A stretch of DNA of 64,000 nt from Streptomyces pseudovenezuelae (GTDB taxonomy: Bacteria; Actinomycetota; Actinomycetes; Streptomycetales; Streptomycetaceae), in contig NZ_JARXVH010000027.1 of the NCBI RefSeq assembly GCF_029892565.1, positions 1 through 64,000 of the forward strand, given 5' to 3'. How positions within the stretch are numbered: the first letter of the stretch is position 1; each line of letters begins with the position of its first letter. Made by a program: the position numbers and the translations under genes. Shown here piece after piece: positions 1 through 8,163 of this stretch. The notes below the pieces were generated by a model that saw only the letters and a list, made by a program, of their open reading frames with translations, searched no databases and was not told the origin of the DNA.

Positions 1-105
1 CGGGGACGGGCCCTGGACACTGGCCCGAAGTTCAGCCGATCGATACCTCCTTCACGTGGCTGTCCTTACTTACCTGGAGCGACTTCGTGTCGCACCCCGA
101 GGGCT

Positions 106-3100
106 CTAGTTGCCGGACGGCGGTGGCGGGGGCGGAGCCACCGTCGCGCCGAGGCCCAGAAGGTTGTCCGGGTCCTGGAGCCCCGCCCCCTCCGCCAGCA
201 GCATCCGGCGGACCATCGGCTCCGGCATCCGGATCACCACCGGCCGGGCGAGGGTCGTCTCGCGTTCCACCGTCTCGGTGCGGCCGGTGCGGACCCGGTT
301 GGTCAGTTGGGCCACCACCCGGACGTCCAGCGTGAACTGGACCAGGACCGACTTCATCTTCGGTTTGTGCAGCGGCATCGAGCCCGCCGAGTTCGCCGTG
401 GCGTCCGCCGCGCCGCCCGAGCCGCCGGTGTTGCCCATCAGCTGGTTGAGCCGGAACTCGTCGGCGTTGAGCAGCCCCGCGCCCCCCATCGGCCGGGCCG
501 CCCTGCTCTTGTCGGTGGAGCTCTGGCCGTCCGTCTGGGTGGGGCGCGGCGCCTCCAGATGGCTCTGGCCCACCGTCTCGAAGGTCATCTTGTCGCCGAC
601 GCCCAGCACCCGCCCCTGGCGCAGCCGCGCGTGCAGCGAGGCCCGCAGGTCCTGCCCCTCCGCGCCGGAGGCGTGCACCGGCGGCAACTCGGCCCCGGCG
701 GAGGTGAGCAGCGGCAGCGCGGCGATCATCCACTCGGTGGAGACCGCCTCGTTCAGCGCGTACGCGGCGGCCTGGCCCCTGTCCCGGAACCTGTCTCCGC
801 CGCCCGCCTGCCGGACCGCGGAGTCCAGCAACCGCCGTACCTGCGTGACCCCTTGGAACCCGTTGACCTGCGCCTCCATCGGCAGCCGCACGCCGCCCGC
901 GCGCCAGGCGCCGAGCCCGGCCGGGGCCCGCCCGGCAGCTGGCTGCCGCTGGGCCACGGGGGCGACCACCCGGTTCAGCGCCGCCAGGTCGTTCTTCAGG
1001 ACGCGCTGGGTCAGCGACATCTTCTTGTCGCCGAGCTGGGCGAGCCCCAACCGCCGGTCGCCCTTGTACAGTTCGAGGCTCGCCCGGATCGGCACCCGCA
1101 TCTTCGCCGACTGCGCGGCGCTCGCCTCGGCGACCGTCTTCATGCCGAGCTGGCCCCGGCCCGCGGTGCCGGTGCGGCGCGAGTCGCCGGACGCGTAGCC
1201 GAGGCCCACCGAGCCACCCGTGCTCTTCAACTGGCCGAGCCCGCCCTCGGGTTTGCCCGATCCCGCGACAATGCCCTCGACGCCGGTCATCGCGCCCTCG
1301 TCGTGGGAGCCGGCGCTCTGGGAGACGGCCGAGGTGATGTACTCCATGTCCCGGCCGTCGTCCACGTCACCCTCGTAGGTGCCGGGCCCGCTGCGGGTGA
1401 TCTTGAACACCGCCCAGTAGGGCGTCCTGCGGCCGTCCAGCAGTTCGACGGTGACCCCGCCGTCCATGGCGCTCGACAGCAGCCCGGCGGATCCGTCCCG
1501 GTCCAGTACACGCAGCAGCCGCTGCACGTTGTCGTTGCGGTCCTTGGTCTGCTGCCGGGGCAGCACGGCGTCGGCGACCCCCTGCTGCCCGGCCGCCGCG
1601 AGGCTCGCCCGCAGCCGCGCCAACAGCGGCACGAAGTCCGGCAGATCCTCGATCGTGCCGAAGCCGAGCGCCGAGTCGACGCCGAGGGTCGGACCGGTGG
1701 CGCGCGTCGGAGCGGACCCGGACACCCCGGACGAGCCGCCCGCGTCCTTGGCCGCCGGATCCCCGACCTTCTGGTCCCGGGCCTCCTGTCCCTTGCCCGC
1801 AGGCTCCCCGACCTTCGGTTCCTCGACCGCCGGTTCCCGATCGGCCCGCTCCTGCGCCATCCGCGAGCTCTCCGCCGGACTCTCGCCCTGCACCCCCGAC
1901 GACGCCGTGGTGGCCGTCGCGGTCTTCGTGTTGGGCGGCTCCGAGTCCAGCCCCAACTGCCGTCGTATGCGCGGCGGGAGCTGCGCCTCCGTCAGCCACA
2001 CGCCCGCCGCGGCCGGCAGGGTCCGCGCGCCCTTGGTCACGTAGGGGCCGCCGCCGGTCACCTTGACCTCCGCGACCATGTTCACCAGCACATCGCACTG
2101 GACCAGGTACAGCGGGGCCTTCTTCGGCGTGTGGGTGTTGCGCTCGACCGTGCCGGACACGGCGGCGGCCTGCGTATCGCCCTCGCCCCAGGTGCGGTAC
2201 CCCGACAGGCCTTGGCCGGTGCGCCACTCGGGAGCGTTCCCCGTGACCGTGGCGCCGATCTGCACCGTGTTGGTGGTGCCCTGGCCGACCTGCCCGGCCG
2301 ACTGGTGGCCACCCAGCACGAAGGTCTCCGTACCCGGGCCCGAACCGGTGTGCAGGAACTTCGGGTTGGCGAGGGCGATACGGGTGCCGACCGCGCCGTT
2401 GAGAGCCGCGAGACGGCGCGGATAGCGGAGGTTCTTCACCACCCAGCCCGAGGACGCGGCCTGGCGCAGCGCGCCCTGGATCGACCGCTCGCCGAACCGC
2501 TCCTCCAGCGCCTGCCGGGGCGCGAGCCCCTCCGACTCCAGCGCGGTGTCCCGGCGCAGTCCCTTGTCGCGGGCGGCGGCCCGGGCGAGCAGCTCGTAGG
2601 CCAGGGCCCGCACGGGCTCCCCGTCGAGGCTCTCCACCAACTGCCAGTCCCGCAGCACCCGTCCGGCCGACGGCCTCGGGGTGACCGAGGCCAGGTCGCC
2701 GATGCCCTCGGCGGCGAAGCCGTAATCGGGCCTGGACGCCTGGGCCTTGCGGGCCTCGACCACGGCGTCGAGCCGCTCCTTGCCCTCCTGGTCCAGCGTG
2801 AACTCCGTGGGAGTGAGCAGCCGTACGTCCTGTTCCGGCAGGTGCAGCCCGCCCAGCGGCCGGGACGCGGGCCCGTCCTGGCCCGGGGAGCCGGGGGTGA
2901 CGGTGCGGGCCAGCTTGCGCGGCCGGGACGTCATGGTGACGTCCACGTCCAGGCGCAGGGGCGCCGCGAAGGCGCTGGCCGACTCGGAGCCGTTGGCGAC
3001 GATGTCCGAACGGCCGGTGGGACCGGCCTGGTTGCGCCGGTTGCCGGTGCTGTGTCGCTCGTAGCGGGCCGCGCCGGTCAGCACACCGGGGACCAGCCGG

Positions 3101-5391
3101 GCCTGGCCGAGCACCAGACCGCCGATCGAGCGCGAACTGCTGCGCCCGCTCTGCGAGTTGCTGGTGACCCCGGAGTGGGCGCGCACCAGCCAGTCCTTGA
3201 TGTCGCCCTGGTAGGTGGTGTCGCCCAGGTCGCCCTTGACCCGCAGGTGCACGTCGTGGGCGTGCATGGTCGTCTTGCGGCGCAGCCGGACCGTGAGGCC
3301 GGTGGACAGCAACTGGTCTTTGTTGACACGGAGGTTGGTCTCCGAGAGGGCGGTCATCAGCTCGCGGTGGTTGCGCCGCTGGACCTCGGCCTCCTCCCTG
3401 CTGACGTGCGCGCCGGGCGGGCTGGTGCCGAACGCGGGGAGATAGCCGGCCAGTCGGGGATCGGTGGCGAACATCTCGCGCACGGCCCGCACCATGGGCC
3501 CGGTGTCGATCTGACTGAGCGCGACGTTGGATCCCTTGCCGCCGTAGGCGAGATGGCGCTCGACATCCACCTCGTCGCCGTTGTCGTCGGTCCGCTTCGG
3601 CTTCTCGACGAACTCCCCGGCCGCCATCCCCGGCGGCAGCGGCAGCCCGAGCGCCTGGGCCTCGTCGGCCCGCAGGCTCATCCACACCTTCATCGAGTGC
3701 GTGGCGACGCGGCGTTCGGGATGCAGGACCATCTCGGCCGACCGCGGACCCGTACCCTCCGCGCTGATCGTCACGGTCCCGAAGTAGAGCGCCTTCTCGC
3801 CCCGGACCTCCGCGCCCTGCCGGCTGGAGACGGTCTGTTCGGTCGTCGTGAAGCGCGCCTTTCGGGCGCCTCCGACCGGCATGGCCGTGGCCCGCACGAC
3901 GGCCGCGCTGCCGGACAGACCGACACCGATCGCCGGGCCCGCGCCACCCGAGATCGCCCGTCCCTTGCCCGCGCTCTCCGCGACCGTGTCCTGCCCCTGC
4001 TGGTGGGTGCGCAGTTGGGTCTTGCCGGTGCCCCAGGCGGGGGAGAGGCCGGTGAGCACGGCGCGCAGTTGGTAACTGCCCGCCGTCTTCCCGTCCCTGG
4101 ACCGCAGGTCCTCGCCGACCACGCCGTCCCGCAGCAGCCGCGGCATGTCCTCCAGGACGGTCGCCGTGGCGGTCGCCTCCTGCAGCCGGGCCCGGCCCGG
4201 CGCCCCGGACGCGGTGATCGAGGGGTGCAGGACGGAGGCGACCGCGTCGAAAAGACCGCCCCCGCCGCGCTGCGGGGCACCGGTCCCGACGACGGCCACG
4301 GGCGCCAGCGAGTCGGCCTGCGAGACCGAGTCGGCGAGCGCGGCGGCCCGCACCGGGTCCGCGTGCAGGGGCCGCGGCGGCACGGGATCGCCGGTGCCGC
4401 CCGGCACCAGATGCTCGGTCGGCACCCGCTGGGTGAGCGTGCCGGCGCCCTGGAAGGACTGCGCGTCCGCGGAGCCGTGCTGCTGCACCCGTACGTCGTA
4501 GAGCACCTTGCGGGTCACCTCGACCGAGCCCATGTCGCTGCGCAGGACGCGGGGTTCGGCCACGTTCTTCTGCCGGCGGGACTCCCTGGAGGACTGCCAG
4601 GGCTGCACGTTGCCGGTGGCGGCGCCGCCGAGGAAGAGCCCCGGCACCACGGGCGCGAGCCCGAAGCCCATACCGCCGACGCCCTTGCTGGACGAACTGC
4701 CCGCCGTACTGCTCACGGTGGCGCCGCTGTTGTGCTGGACGTCGACCTTGGTGTCCTTGCCCTCCGCGTCCTCCAACTCCGCCTGCGGCGCCGCGTCGGG
4801 GCCCGGCGCGGCCCCGGACACGTGCTCGGGGGGCTGGAAGACGGGCGGCCGGTCGTCGGGAGCCCGGCGGACGGCGACGGTGACGTCGAACCACTCCTTG
4901 CCACCGCGACCCTGGACGGCGAAGGCGCGGCCCTGCCCGAAGAAGCTCTCCGGCCGCCCGGCCAGTTCGGCGGCGATGTCACCGACGTCGCCGTCGCCGC
5001 GTCCGACGACCGCGGCCACCGCGTGCCGCACGAACTCGTGCCCGGTCAGACCGCAGGCCGTGGAGAGACCGGCCGCCTGCAAGTGCATCAGGTACGAAGG
5101 GAGTTCGAGCCCGGTCTCCTGGCCCTCGTCCACGCCCGCCAGCGCGGGCCGGGGGAGTCCGGCGCGGTTACGCCGTAGGGCCCGGGTGGTGGCCCTGTTC
5201 CCCGCGGAGTTCTGGACGCCGAGCAGGGGATGGGCGGCGGCGGTCGGCGCGGGTGGCCGGGCGGTGCGGGCCGACGGGGGCGCCTGCCGGGAGTCGCCGG
5301 TCCTGCCGTTCCCTGACTGCTGAGGTGTCCGCACGGCCTCAACGTAACCAGCGCCGTGCAGGTCGGAGGCCCCTCCGGCCACTCCCGCCAC
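106..5391 (-). CDS. Giant repeat-built protein of unknown function with an AGN-type N-terminal motif
   Basis: I do not recognise a function. The frame encodes 1761 residues. Residues about 56-70 carry LLGVQNSAGNRA, resembling the LQRSAGNAA-type motif near the N-terminus of many large actinobacterial proteins, including DUF4157 proteins linked to extracellular contractile injection systems. The rest looks built from about six degenerate modules, at roughly residues 230, 480, 745, 1045, 1395 and 1640. Each has a Gly/Ser-rich stretch followed by alternating beta-strand-like text such as YDVRV or LDVDV. I see no signal peptide or membrane segment. The GTG at 5391 has a weak ribosome site; GTG at 5382 or 5334 are alternatives. 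It is divergent from the sortase pair. The frame is certain, the function unknown. Confidence 0.75.
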   Translation of the reverse strand: MAGVAGGASDLHGAGYVEAVRTPQQSGNGRTGDSRQAPPSARTARPPAPTAAAHPLLGVQNSAGNRATTRALRRNRAGLPRPALAGVDEGQETGLELPSYLMHLQAAGLSTACGLTGHEFVRHAVAAVVGRGDGDVGDIAAELAGRPESFFGQGRAFAVQGRGGKEWFDVTVAVRRAPDDRPPVFQPPEHVSGAAPGPDAAPQAELEDAEGKDTKVDVQHNSGATVSSTAGSSSSKGVGGMGFGLAPVVPGLFLGGAATGNVQPWQSSRESRRQKNVAEPRVLRSDMGSVEVTRKVLYDVRVQQHGSADAQSFQGAGTLTQRVPTEHLVPGGTGDPVPPRPLHADPVRAAALADSVSQADSLAPVAVVGTGAPQRGGGGLFDAVASVLHPSITASGAPGRARLQEATATATVLEDMPRLLRDGVVGEDLRSRDGKTAGSYQLRAVLTGLSPAWGTGKTQLRTHQQGQDTVAESAGKGRAISGGAGPAIGVGLSGSAAVVRATAMPVGGARKARFTTTEQTVSSRQGAEVRGEKALYFGTVTISAEGTGPRSAEMVLHPERRVATHSMKVWMSLRADEAQALGLPLPPGMAAGEFVEKPKRTDDNGDEVDVERHLAYGGKGSNVALSQIDTGPMVRAVREMFATDPRLAGYLPAFGTSPPGAHVSREEAEVQRRNHRELMTALSETNLRVNKDQLLSTGLTVRLRRKTTMHAHDVHLRVKGDLGDTTYQGDIKDWLVRAHSGVTSNSQSGRSSSRSIGGLVLGQARLVPGVLTGAARYERHSTGNRRNQAGPTGRSDIVANGSESASAFAAPLRLDVDVTMTSRPRKLARTVTPGSPGQDGPASRPLGGLHLPEQDVRLLTPTEFTLDQEGKERLDAVVEARKAQASRPDYGFAAEGIGDLASVTPRPSAGRVLRDWQLVESLDGEPVRALAYELLARAAARDKGLRRDTALESEGLAPRQALEERFGERSIQGALRQAASSGWVVKNLRYPRRLAALNGAVGTRIALANPKFLHTGSGPGTETFVLGGHQSAGQVGQGTTNTVQIGATVTGNAPEWRTGQGLSGYRTWGEGDTQAAAVSGTVERNTHTPKKAPLYLVQCDVLVNMVAEVKVTGGGPYVTKGARTLPAAAGVWLTEAQLPPRIRRQLGLDSEPPNTKTATATTASSGVQGESPAESSRMAQERADREPAVEEPKVGEPAGKGQEARDQKVGDPAAKDAGGSSGVSGSAPTRATGPTLGVDSALGFGTIEDLPDFVPLLARLRASLAAAGQQGVADAVLPRQQTKDRNDNVQRLLRVLDRDGSAGLLSSAMDGGVTVELLDGRRTPYWAVFKITRSGPGTYEGDVDDGRDMEYITSAVSQSAGSHDEGAMTGVEGIVAGSGKPEGGLGQLKSTGGSVGLGYASGDSRRTGTAGRGQLGMKTVAEASAAQSAKMRVPIRASLELYKGDRRLGLAQLGDKKMSLTQRVLKNDLAALNRVVAPVAQRQPAAGRAPAGLGAWRAGGVRLPMEAQVNGFQGVTQVRRLLDSAVRQAGGGDRFRDRGQAAAYALNEAVSTEWMIAALPLLTSAGAELPPVHASGAEGQDLRASLHARLRQGRVLGVGDKMTFETVGQSHLEAPRPTQTDGQSSTDKSRAARPMGGAGLLNADEFRLNQLMGNTGGSGGAADATANSAGSMPLHKPKMKSVLVQFTLDVRVVAQLTNRVRTGRTETVERETTLARPVVIRMPEPMVRRMLLAEGAGLQDPDNLLGLGATVAPPPPPPSGN

Positions 5392-5530
5392 GTTCGCCGC
5401 TCCCGCTCAACCGGCATGCCAACTCCCGTACACCGCAAGGCCATTTATGACTTTGCCGGCTCTTTGCAACCCGCTTCGTCGCTGCCTCGTCTCTCCGCTC
5501 GATCTGTCACCCGATGAAAGAGAGCGATTC

Positions 5531-5869
5531 ATGCGTCGAACCGGCCTCAGTGCCATGGCACTCGCCTGCGCCGCCGTGCTGGCGGGTGCGGTGCCCGCGT
5601 TCGCCGACGGGACCGCGTCCCCGACGCCCGTCCCCAGCCGGTCCGCCGAGCCGACCAAGGCACCGTCTCCCGCCACGAGCGCCGAGCCGACCCGGGCGCC
5701 GTCCGACGACCAGGTCTCCGTCCGGCCCAGCGGTGCGCCGAACACCGGCGAGGTCACTCCGTCCTCCGGCTCCGCCACGGGCGGCCTGATCGGCGGGGGC
5801 GCCGCCGCGGCGATCGCCCTCGGTGGCGGGGTCTTCCTCGTGCGCCGCCGCCGGGCGAACGGGGTATGA
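5531..5869 (+). CDS. Small secreted protein with sortase-type cell-wall anchor
   Basis: A 112-residue protein with a Sec signal peptide (residues 1-26, cleavage after AFA), a Pro/Ser/Thr/Ala-rich middle, the motif APNTG at 69-73, a Gly/Ala-rich hydrophobic stretch (about 84-104) and a RRRR tail. This is the layout of a sortase substrate, although the motif is neither LPXTG nor the LAXTG usual for Streptomyces class E sortases. The ATG at 5531 follows GAAAGAGAG. The next gene overlaps its stop and encodes a class F sortase, so the two are probably enzyme and substrate. The repetitive APS/EPT text suggests a wall-spanning stalk. Surface anchoring is inferred. Confidence 0.75.
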   Translation: MRRTGLSAMALACAAVLAGAVPAFADGTASPTPVPSRSAEPTKAPSPATSAEPTRAPSDDQVSVRPSGAPNTGEVTPSSGSATGGLIGGGAAAAIALGGGVFLVRRRRANGV

Positions 5870-6474
5870 GCCCCCTCTCCAGGCGTGCCTTCGCCGGGGC
5901 GGCGCTGGCCTCGCTGCTCGTCGCCTGCGGCGGCCCCGGCACCACGACCGGAAGCTCCACGAGCCCACCGCCGTCGGTGTCCGAGGCCTCCGTCCCGCCG
6001 CCCGCCAAGTCGGTGGCCGCGCTGGGGCGTTCGGTCCCGGTCGGCCTGAAGATCCCGGCCATCGGGGTCGACACCTCGGTCATGCAGCTGGGGCTGGCCG
6101 CCGACGGCACCGTCGAGGTGCCGCCGATCGCCGCGCACGACCGGGCGGGCTGGTACCGGCACTCACCGACACCCGGCCAGACCGGACCGTCGGTGATCCT
6201 CGGCCATGTCACGGTCGGCTCCTACGGGGACGGCGTCTTCCGTCACCTCGGGGAGCTGAACCGGGGGGACAAGGTCGTGGCGCGCCTGGAGAACGGCAAG
6301 TCCGCGGTGTTCGCCGTCACGGCGGTGCAGACGGTAGCCAAGGCCGACTTCCCGACGGACGAGGTCTACGGCGACGTGGACCGGCCGGAGCTGCGGCTCA
6401 TCACGTGCGGCGGACCCCGTACCGGTGACGGCTACCAGGACAACGTGATCGTCTTCGCGACGCTGAGCACCTAG
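5866..6474 (+). CDS. Class F-type sortase with lipoprotein-like N-terminus
   Basis: A 202-residue sortase, a transpeptidase that joins surface proteins to the cell envelope. The catalytic His lies in ILGHV (about residue 109) and the catalytic Cys in LITCGG (about 183). The N-terminus has twin arginines and an LVAC lipobox around residue 20, so the enzyme may be held to the membrane by lipid rather than by a transmembrane helix. The third catalytic residue, Arg in the family, is not obvious in the last strand (GYQDNVIVFA). The start overlaps the stop of the upstream anchored protein (ATGA-type coupling). A strong hairpin follows the gene. Confidence 0.85.
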   Translation: MSPLSRRAFAGAALASLLVACGGPGTTTGSSTSPPPSVSEASVPPPAKSVAALGRSVPVGLKIPAIGVDTSVMQLGLAADGTVEVPPIAAHDRAGWYRHSPTPGQTGPSVILGHVTVGSYGDGVFRHLGELNRGDKVVARLENGKSAVFAVTAVQTVAKADFPTDEVYGDVDRPELRLITCGGPRTGDGYQDNVIVFATLST

Positions 6475-6522
6475 GGCCTGCCCGGCCACCGCGAGCCCCT
6501 GACGGCGTCCCGGATCCCGGAT

Positions 6523-6556
6523 CCCGGACCGTCGGAACCCACACCGACGGTCCGGG
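6523..6556 (+). terminator. Hairpin after the sortase gene
   Basis: A perfect 13-bp inverted repeat, 6523-6535 paired with 6544-6556, around an 8-nt loop, 48 bp after the sortase stop. No T-run follows, as is common for Streptomyces terminators. It lies just upstream of the possible GTG start of the sigma factor at 6565, which favours the later TTG start at 6598. Confidence 0.6.
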
Positions 6557-6597
6557 GTCTTCCAGTGCGAAGCCACCATCCCCCCACCTGGAGAACG

Positions 6598-7089
6598 TTG
6601 AAACGGTCCAGCGAGAAGGCCGCGTCGGAGCTGTTCGCCGCCCTCTACCCGCGCCTCGCCGGCTGGTGCCGCCGGCTCGTCGACGACGACGAGACGGCCC
6701 ACGAGATCGCCTCCGAGGCGTTCACCAGGCTGTGGGCGCGCTGGACGACCGTGTCGGAACCGCGCGGATTCCTCTACGTCACCGCCGCCAACCTGGTCCG
6801 GGACCACTGGCGCAAGCTGGAGCGCGAGCGCCGGGCCGTGCGCCGCGCCACCGACGAGGCGGCCGTGCGCCCGCAGCCGGAACAGGAAGACCCCTCGGTA
6901 CGGCTCCTGGTCCAGTCCCTGCCCGAACGGCTGCGCGTGCCGATCCTGCTGCACTACTACGCTGACATGCCGATCCGGGAGGTGTCCGCGCTGACCGGAC
7001 GCAAGGAAGGAACCGTCAAGGCCGACCTCCACGCGGCCCGCGAACTGCTCCGCGCCCAGCTGAGGAGAAGCCTTGATCACACACTCTGA
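6598..7089 (+). CDS. ECF-family RNA polymerase sigma factor
   Basis: An ECF sigma factor that would direct RNA polymerase to a small regulon. Region 2 begins with ELFAALYPRLAGW and continues through ETAHEIASEAFTRLW and RGFLYVTAANLVRDHWRK. Region 4 includes SLPERLRVPILLHYYADMPIREVSALTG with the helix-turn-helix following (EGTVKADLHAARELL). I chose the TTG at 6598 with GGAG four bases before it; GTG at 6565 is possible but its ribosome site would sit in a hairpin. The 3' end overlaps the next gene, encoding a single-pass membrane protein, by 17 bases. This is the usual sigma/anti-sigma arrangement. Confidence 0.85.
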   Translation: MKRSSEKAASELFAALYPRLAGWCRRLVDDDETAHEIASEAFTRLWARWTTVSEPRGFLYVTAANLVRDHWRKLERERRAVRRATDEAAVRPQPEQEDPSVRLLVQSLPERLRVPILLHYYADMPIREVSALTGRKEGTVKADLHAARELLRAQLRRSLDHTL

Positions 7090-7588
7090 CGACGGCCCGG
7101 ACTTCGACCCCGAGGACGAACTCACCGTCCTGCTGCGCCCCTCCAGCGAATACCTCGGCCCGCCGACCGGCCGTTACGAGGCGATCCGCCGTGGCGCGGC
7201 CCGCCGCAAGCTGTTCAAGGCCGCCGTCGGCGCCGCCCTGACCTGCGGTGTCGCCGCCCTCGTCGTCCTGCCCCTGCGCCTGACCGCCACCGACTCCCCG
7301 TCCTCCCCGACGGTCCCCCTGGCCCCGCCCCCGGCGAGCAGCCCTTCGACCGGCCCTTCGACCGGCCCGTCGACCGGCCCGTCGAACGGTCCGTCGACCG
7401 GCTCTGACCCGACGAAGGCGGCTCCCACCGCCGAGACCCCCGTCCCCAGCCGCATCCCGTCCAGCACCCCGCCCAGGCAGCGCGCCACGGCGTCCCCCAC
7501 CTCGGCACCGTCGACGGCACCGACGGACGTACGGGACACGACCTCCGTGACGCCGTCGCCGACCCGCACCCCCTCCTCGCGTGGCTGA
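7073..7588 (+). CDS. Single-pass membrane protein, probable partner or anti-sigma of the ECF factor
   Basis: A 171-residue protein with a short cytoplasmic N-terminus (about 48 residues), one membrane segment (about 49-68, ending PLRLT) and a long Ser/Thr/Pro-rich extracytoplasmic tail containing GPST repeats. It overlaps the ECF sigma gene and is therefore translationally coupled. The TTG start at 7073 has GAGGAG eight bases upstream. No zinc-binding HxxxCxxC motif is visible, so the anti-sigma role rests on gene order and topology only. The tail is low-complexity and lacks an obvious catalytic fold. Confidence 0.7.
   Translation: MITHSDDGPDFDPEDELTVLLRPSSEYLGPPTGRYEAIRRGAARRKLFKAAVGAALTCGVAALVVLPLRLTATDSPSSPTVPLAPPPASSPSTGPSTGPSTGPSNGPSTGSDPTKAAPTAETPVPSRIPSSTPPRQRATASPTSAPSTAPTDVRDTTSVTPSPTRTPSSRG
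7342..7401 (+). repeat. 12-bp tandem repeat inside the sigma-partner gene
   Basis: Five consecutive 12-base units of the type CCCTTCGACCGG / CCCGTCGACCGG, with one or two substitutions in the later units. They encode the repeated PSTG/PSNG tetrapeptides in the extracytoplasmic tail. Units keep the reading frame, so copy-number change would only lengthen the stalk. Confidence 0.9.
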
Positions 7589-7606
7589 CACCACTCACCG
7601 ATAGTT

Positions 7607-7635
7607 TTGAACATGTTCAACTACGGGCGTACGCT
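7607..7635 (+). promoter_or_regulatory. Leaderless promoter with a 14-bp palindromic operator
   Basis: TTGAACATGTTCAA (7607-7620) is a perfect 14-bp palindrome. Its first six bases form a -35 element (TTGAAC), followed after exactly 17 bases by a -10 element TACGCT (7630-7635). The start codon of the next gene (7642) lies seven bases beyond and no ribosome site is present. Transcription would therefore start at the ATG, giving a leaderless mRNA, and a dimeric repressor bound to the palindrome would cover the -35. Confidence 0.75.
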
Positions 7636-7641
7636 GCCGTC

Positions 7642-8163
7642 ATGAGCGACAGAGCCGCCCTTCTCAAGGGCATCCGCGCCTGGTTGGTCCTCTTCGTCGT
7701 CTGTCTGGTGCTCAGCGGCGCCACGGCCTTCCCGCTGGTCCACGAACTGCGCTGGACCGAGGACGTCCTGCGCTCCCTGTCCGTGCCGCAGCACCTCCCC
7801 GCGCTCATGGAGTGGATCGAGCACGTCCGGCGCGGACTCGACACCGCCGACGCCGACTACCCCTTCGTCCTCTACGGCACGGACTGGCTGGCGTTCGCCC
7901 ATCTCGTCATCGCGGTGGCCTTCTACGGTCCCTACCGCGACCCCGTCCGCAACATCTGGGTCGTCGAGTTCGCGATGATCGCCTGCGCCGGAATCATCCC
8001 GCTGGCCCTGATCTGCGGGCCGATCCGCGGAATCCCCTTCTGGTGGACGGTGATTGACATGTCCTTCGGCGTCATCGGGATCCTCCCGCTGTACGTCGTA
8101 CGCCAGAAGATCAAGCGGCTGGCCGCCCTCACCCCGAACTCCGCCCCGGTGTTCGCTACTTGA
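7642..8163 (+). CDS. Integral membrane protein of unknown function
   Basis: A 173-residue membrane protein with about four hydrophobic segments: residues 12-30, about 79-94, about 108-125 and about 132-150. A loop of roughly 45 residues separates the first two, and the C-terminus is basic (RQKIKR). I cannot place it in a family with known activity. Its ATG sits seven bases after a clear -10, so the mRNA is probably leaderless, controlled by the TTGAACATGTTCAA palindrome over the -35. It ends eight bases inside the convergent serine-hydrolase gene. No regulator gene adjoins it, so the repressor is unidentified. Confidence 0.8.
   Translation: MSDRAALLKGIRAWLVLFVVCLVLSGATAFPLVHELRWTEDVLRSLSVPQHLPALMEWIEHVRRGLDTADADYPFVLYGTDWLAFAHLVIAVAFYGPYRDPVRNIWVVEFAMIACAGIIPLALICGPIRGIPFWWTVIDMSFGVIGILPLYVVRQKIKRLAALTPNSAPVFAT

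Noticed and set aside
1..105. Feature in the first 105 bases
   Set aside because: Only a short GGGCC/GGCCC dyad is visible; nothing can be supported.
307..5178. A 1623-codon open frame antisense to the giant protein
   Set aside because: It is rich in Arg, Gly, Pro and Ala in the pattern of a complementary frame in very GC-rich coding DNA, with no domain text; the opposite strand has repeat structure and a recognisable N-terminal motif.
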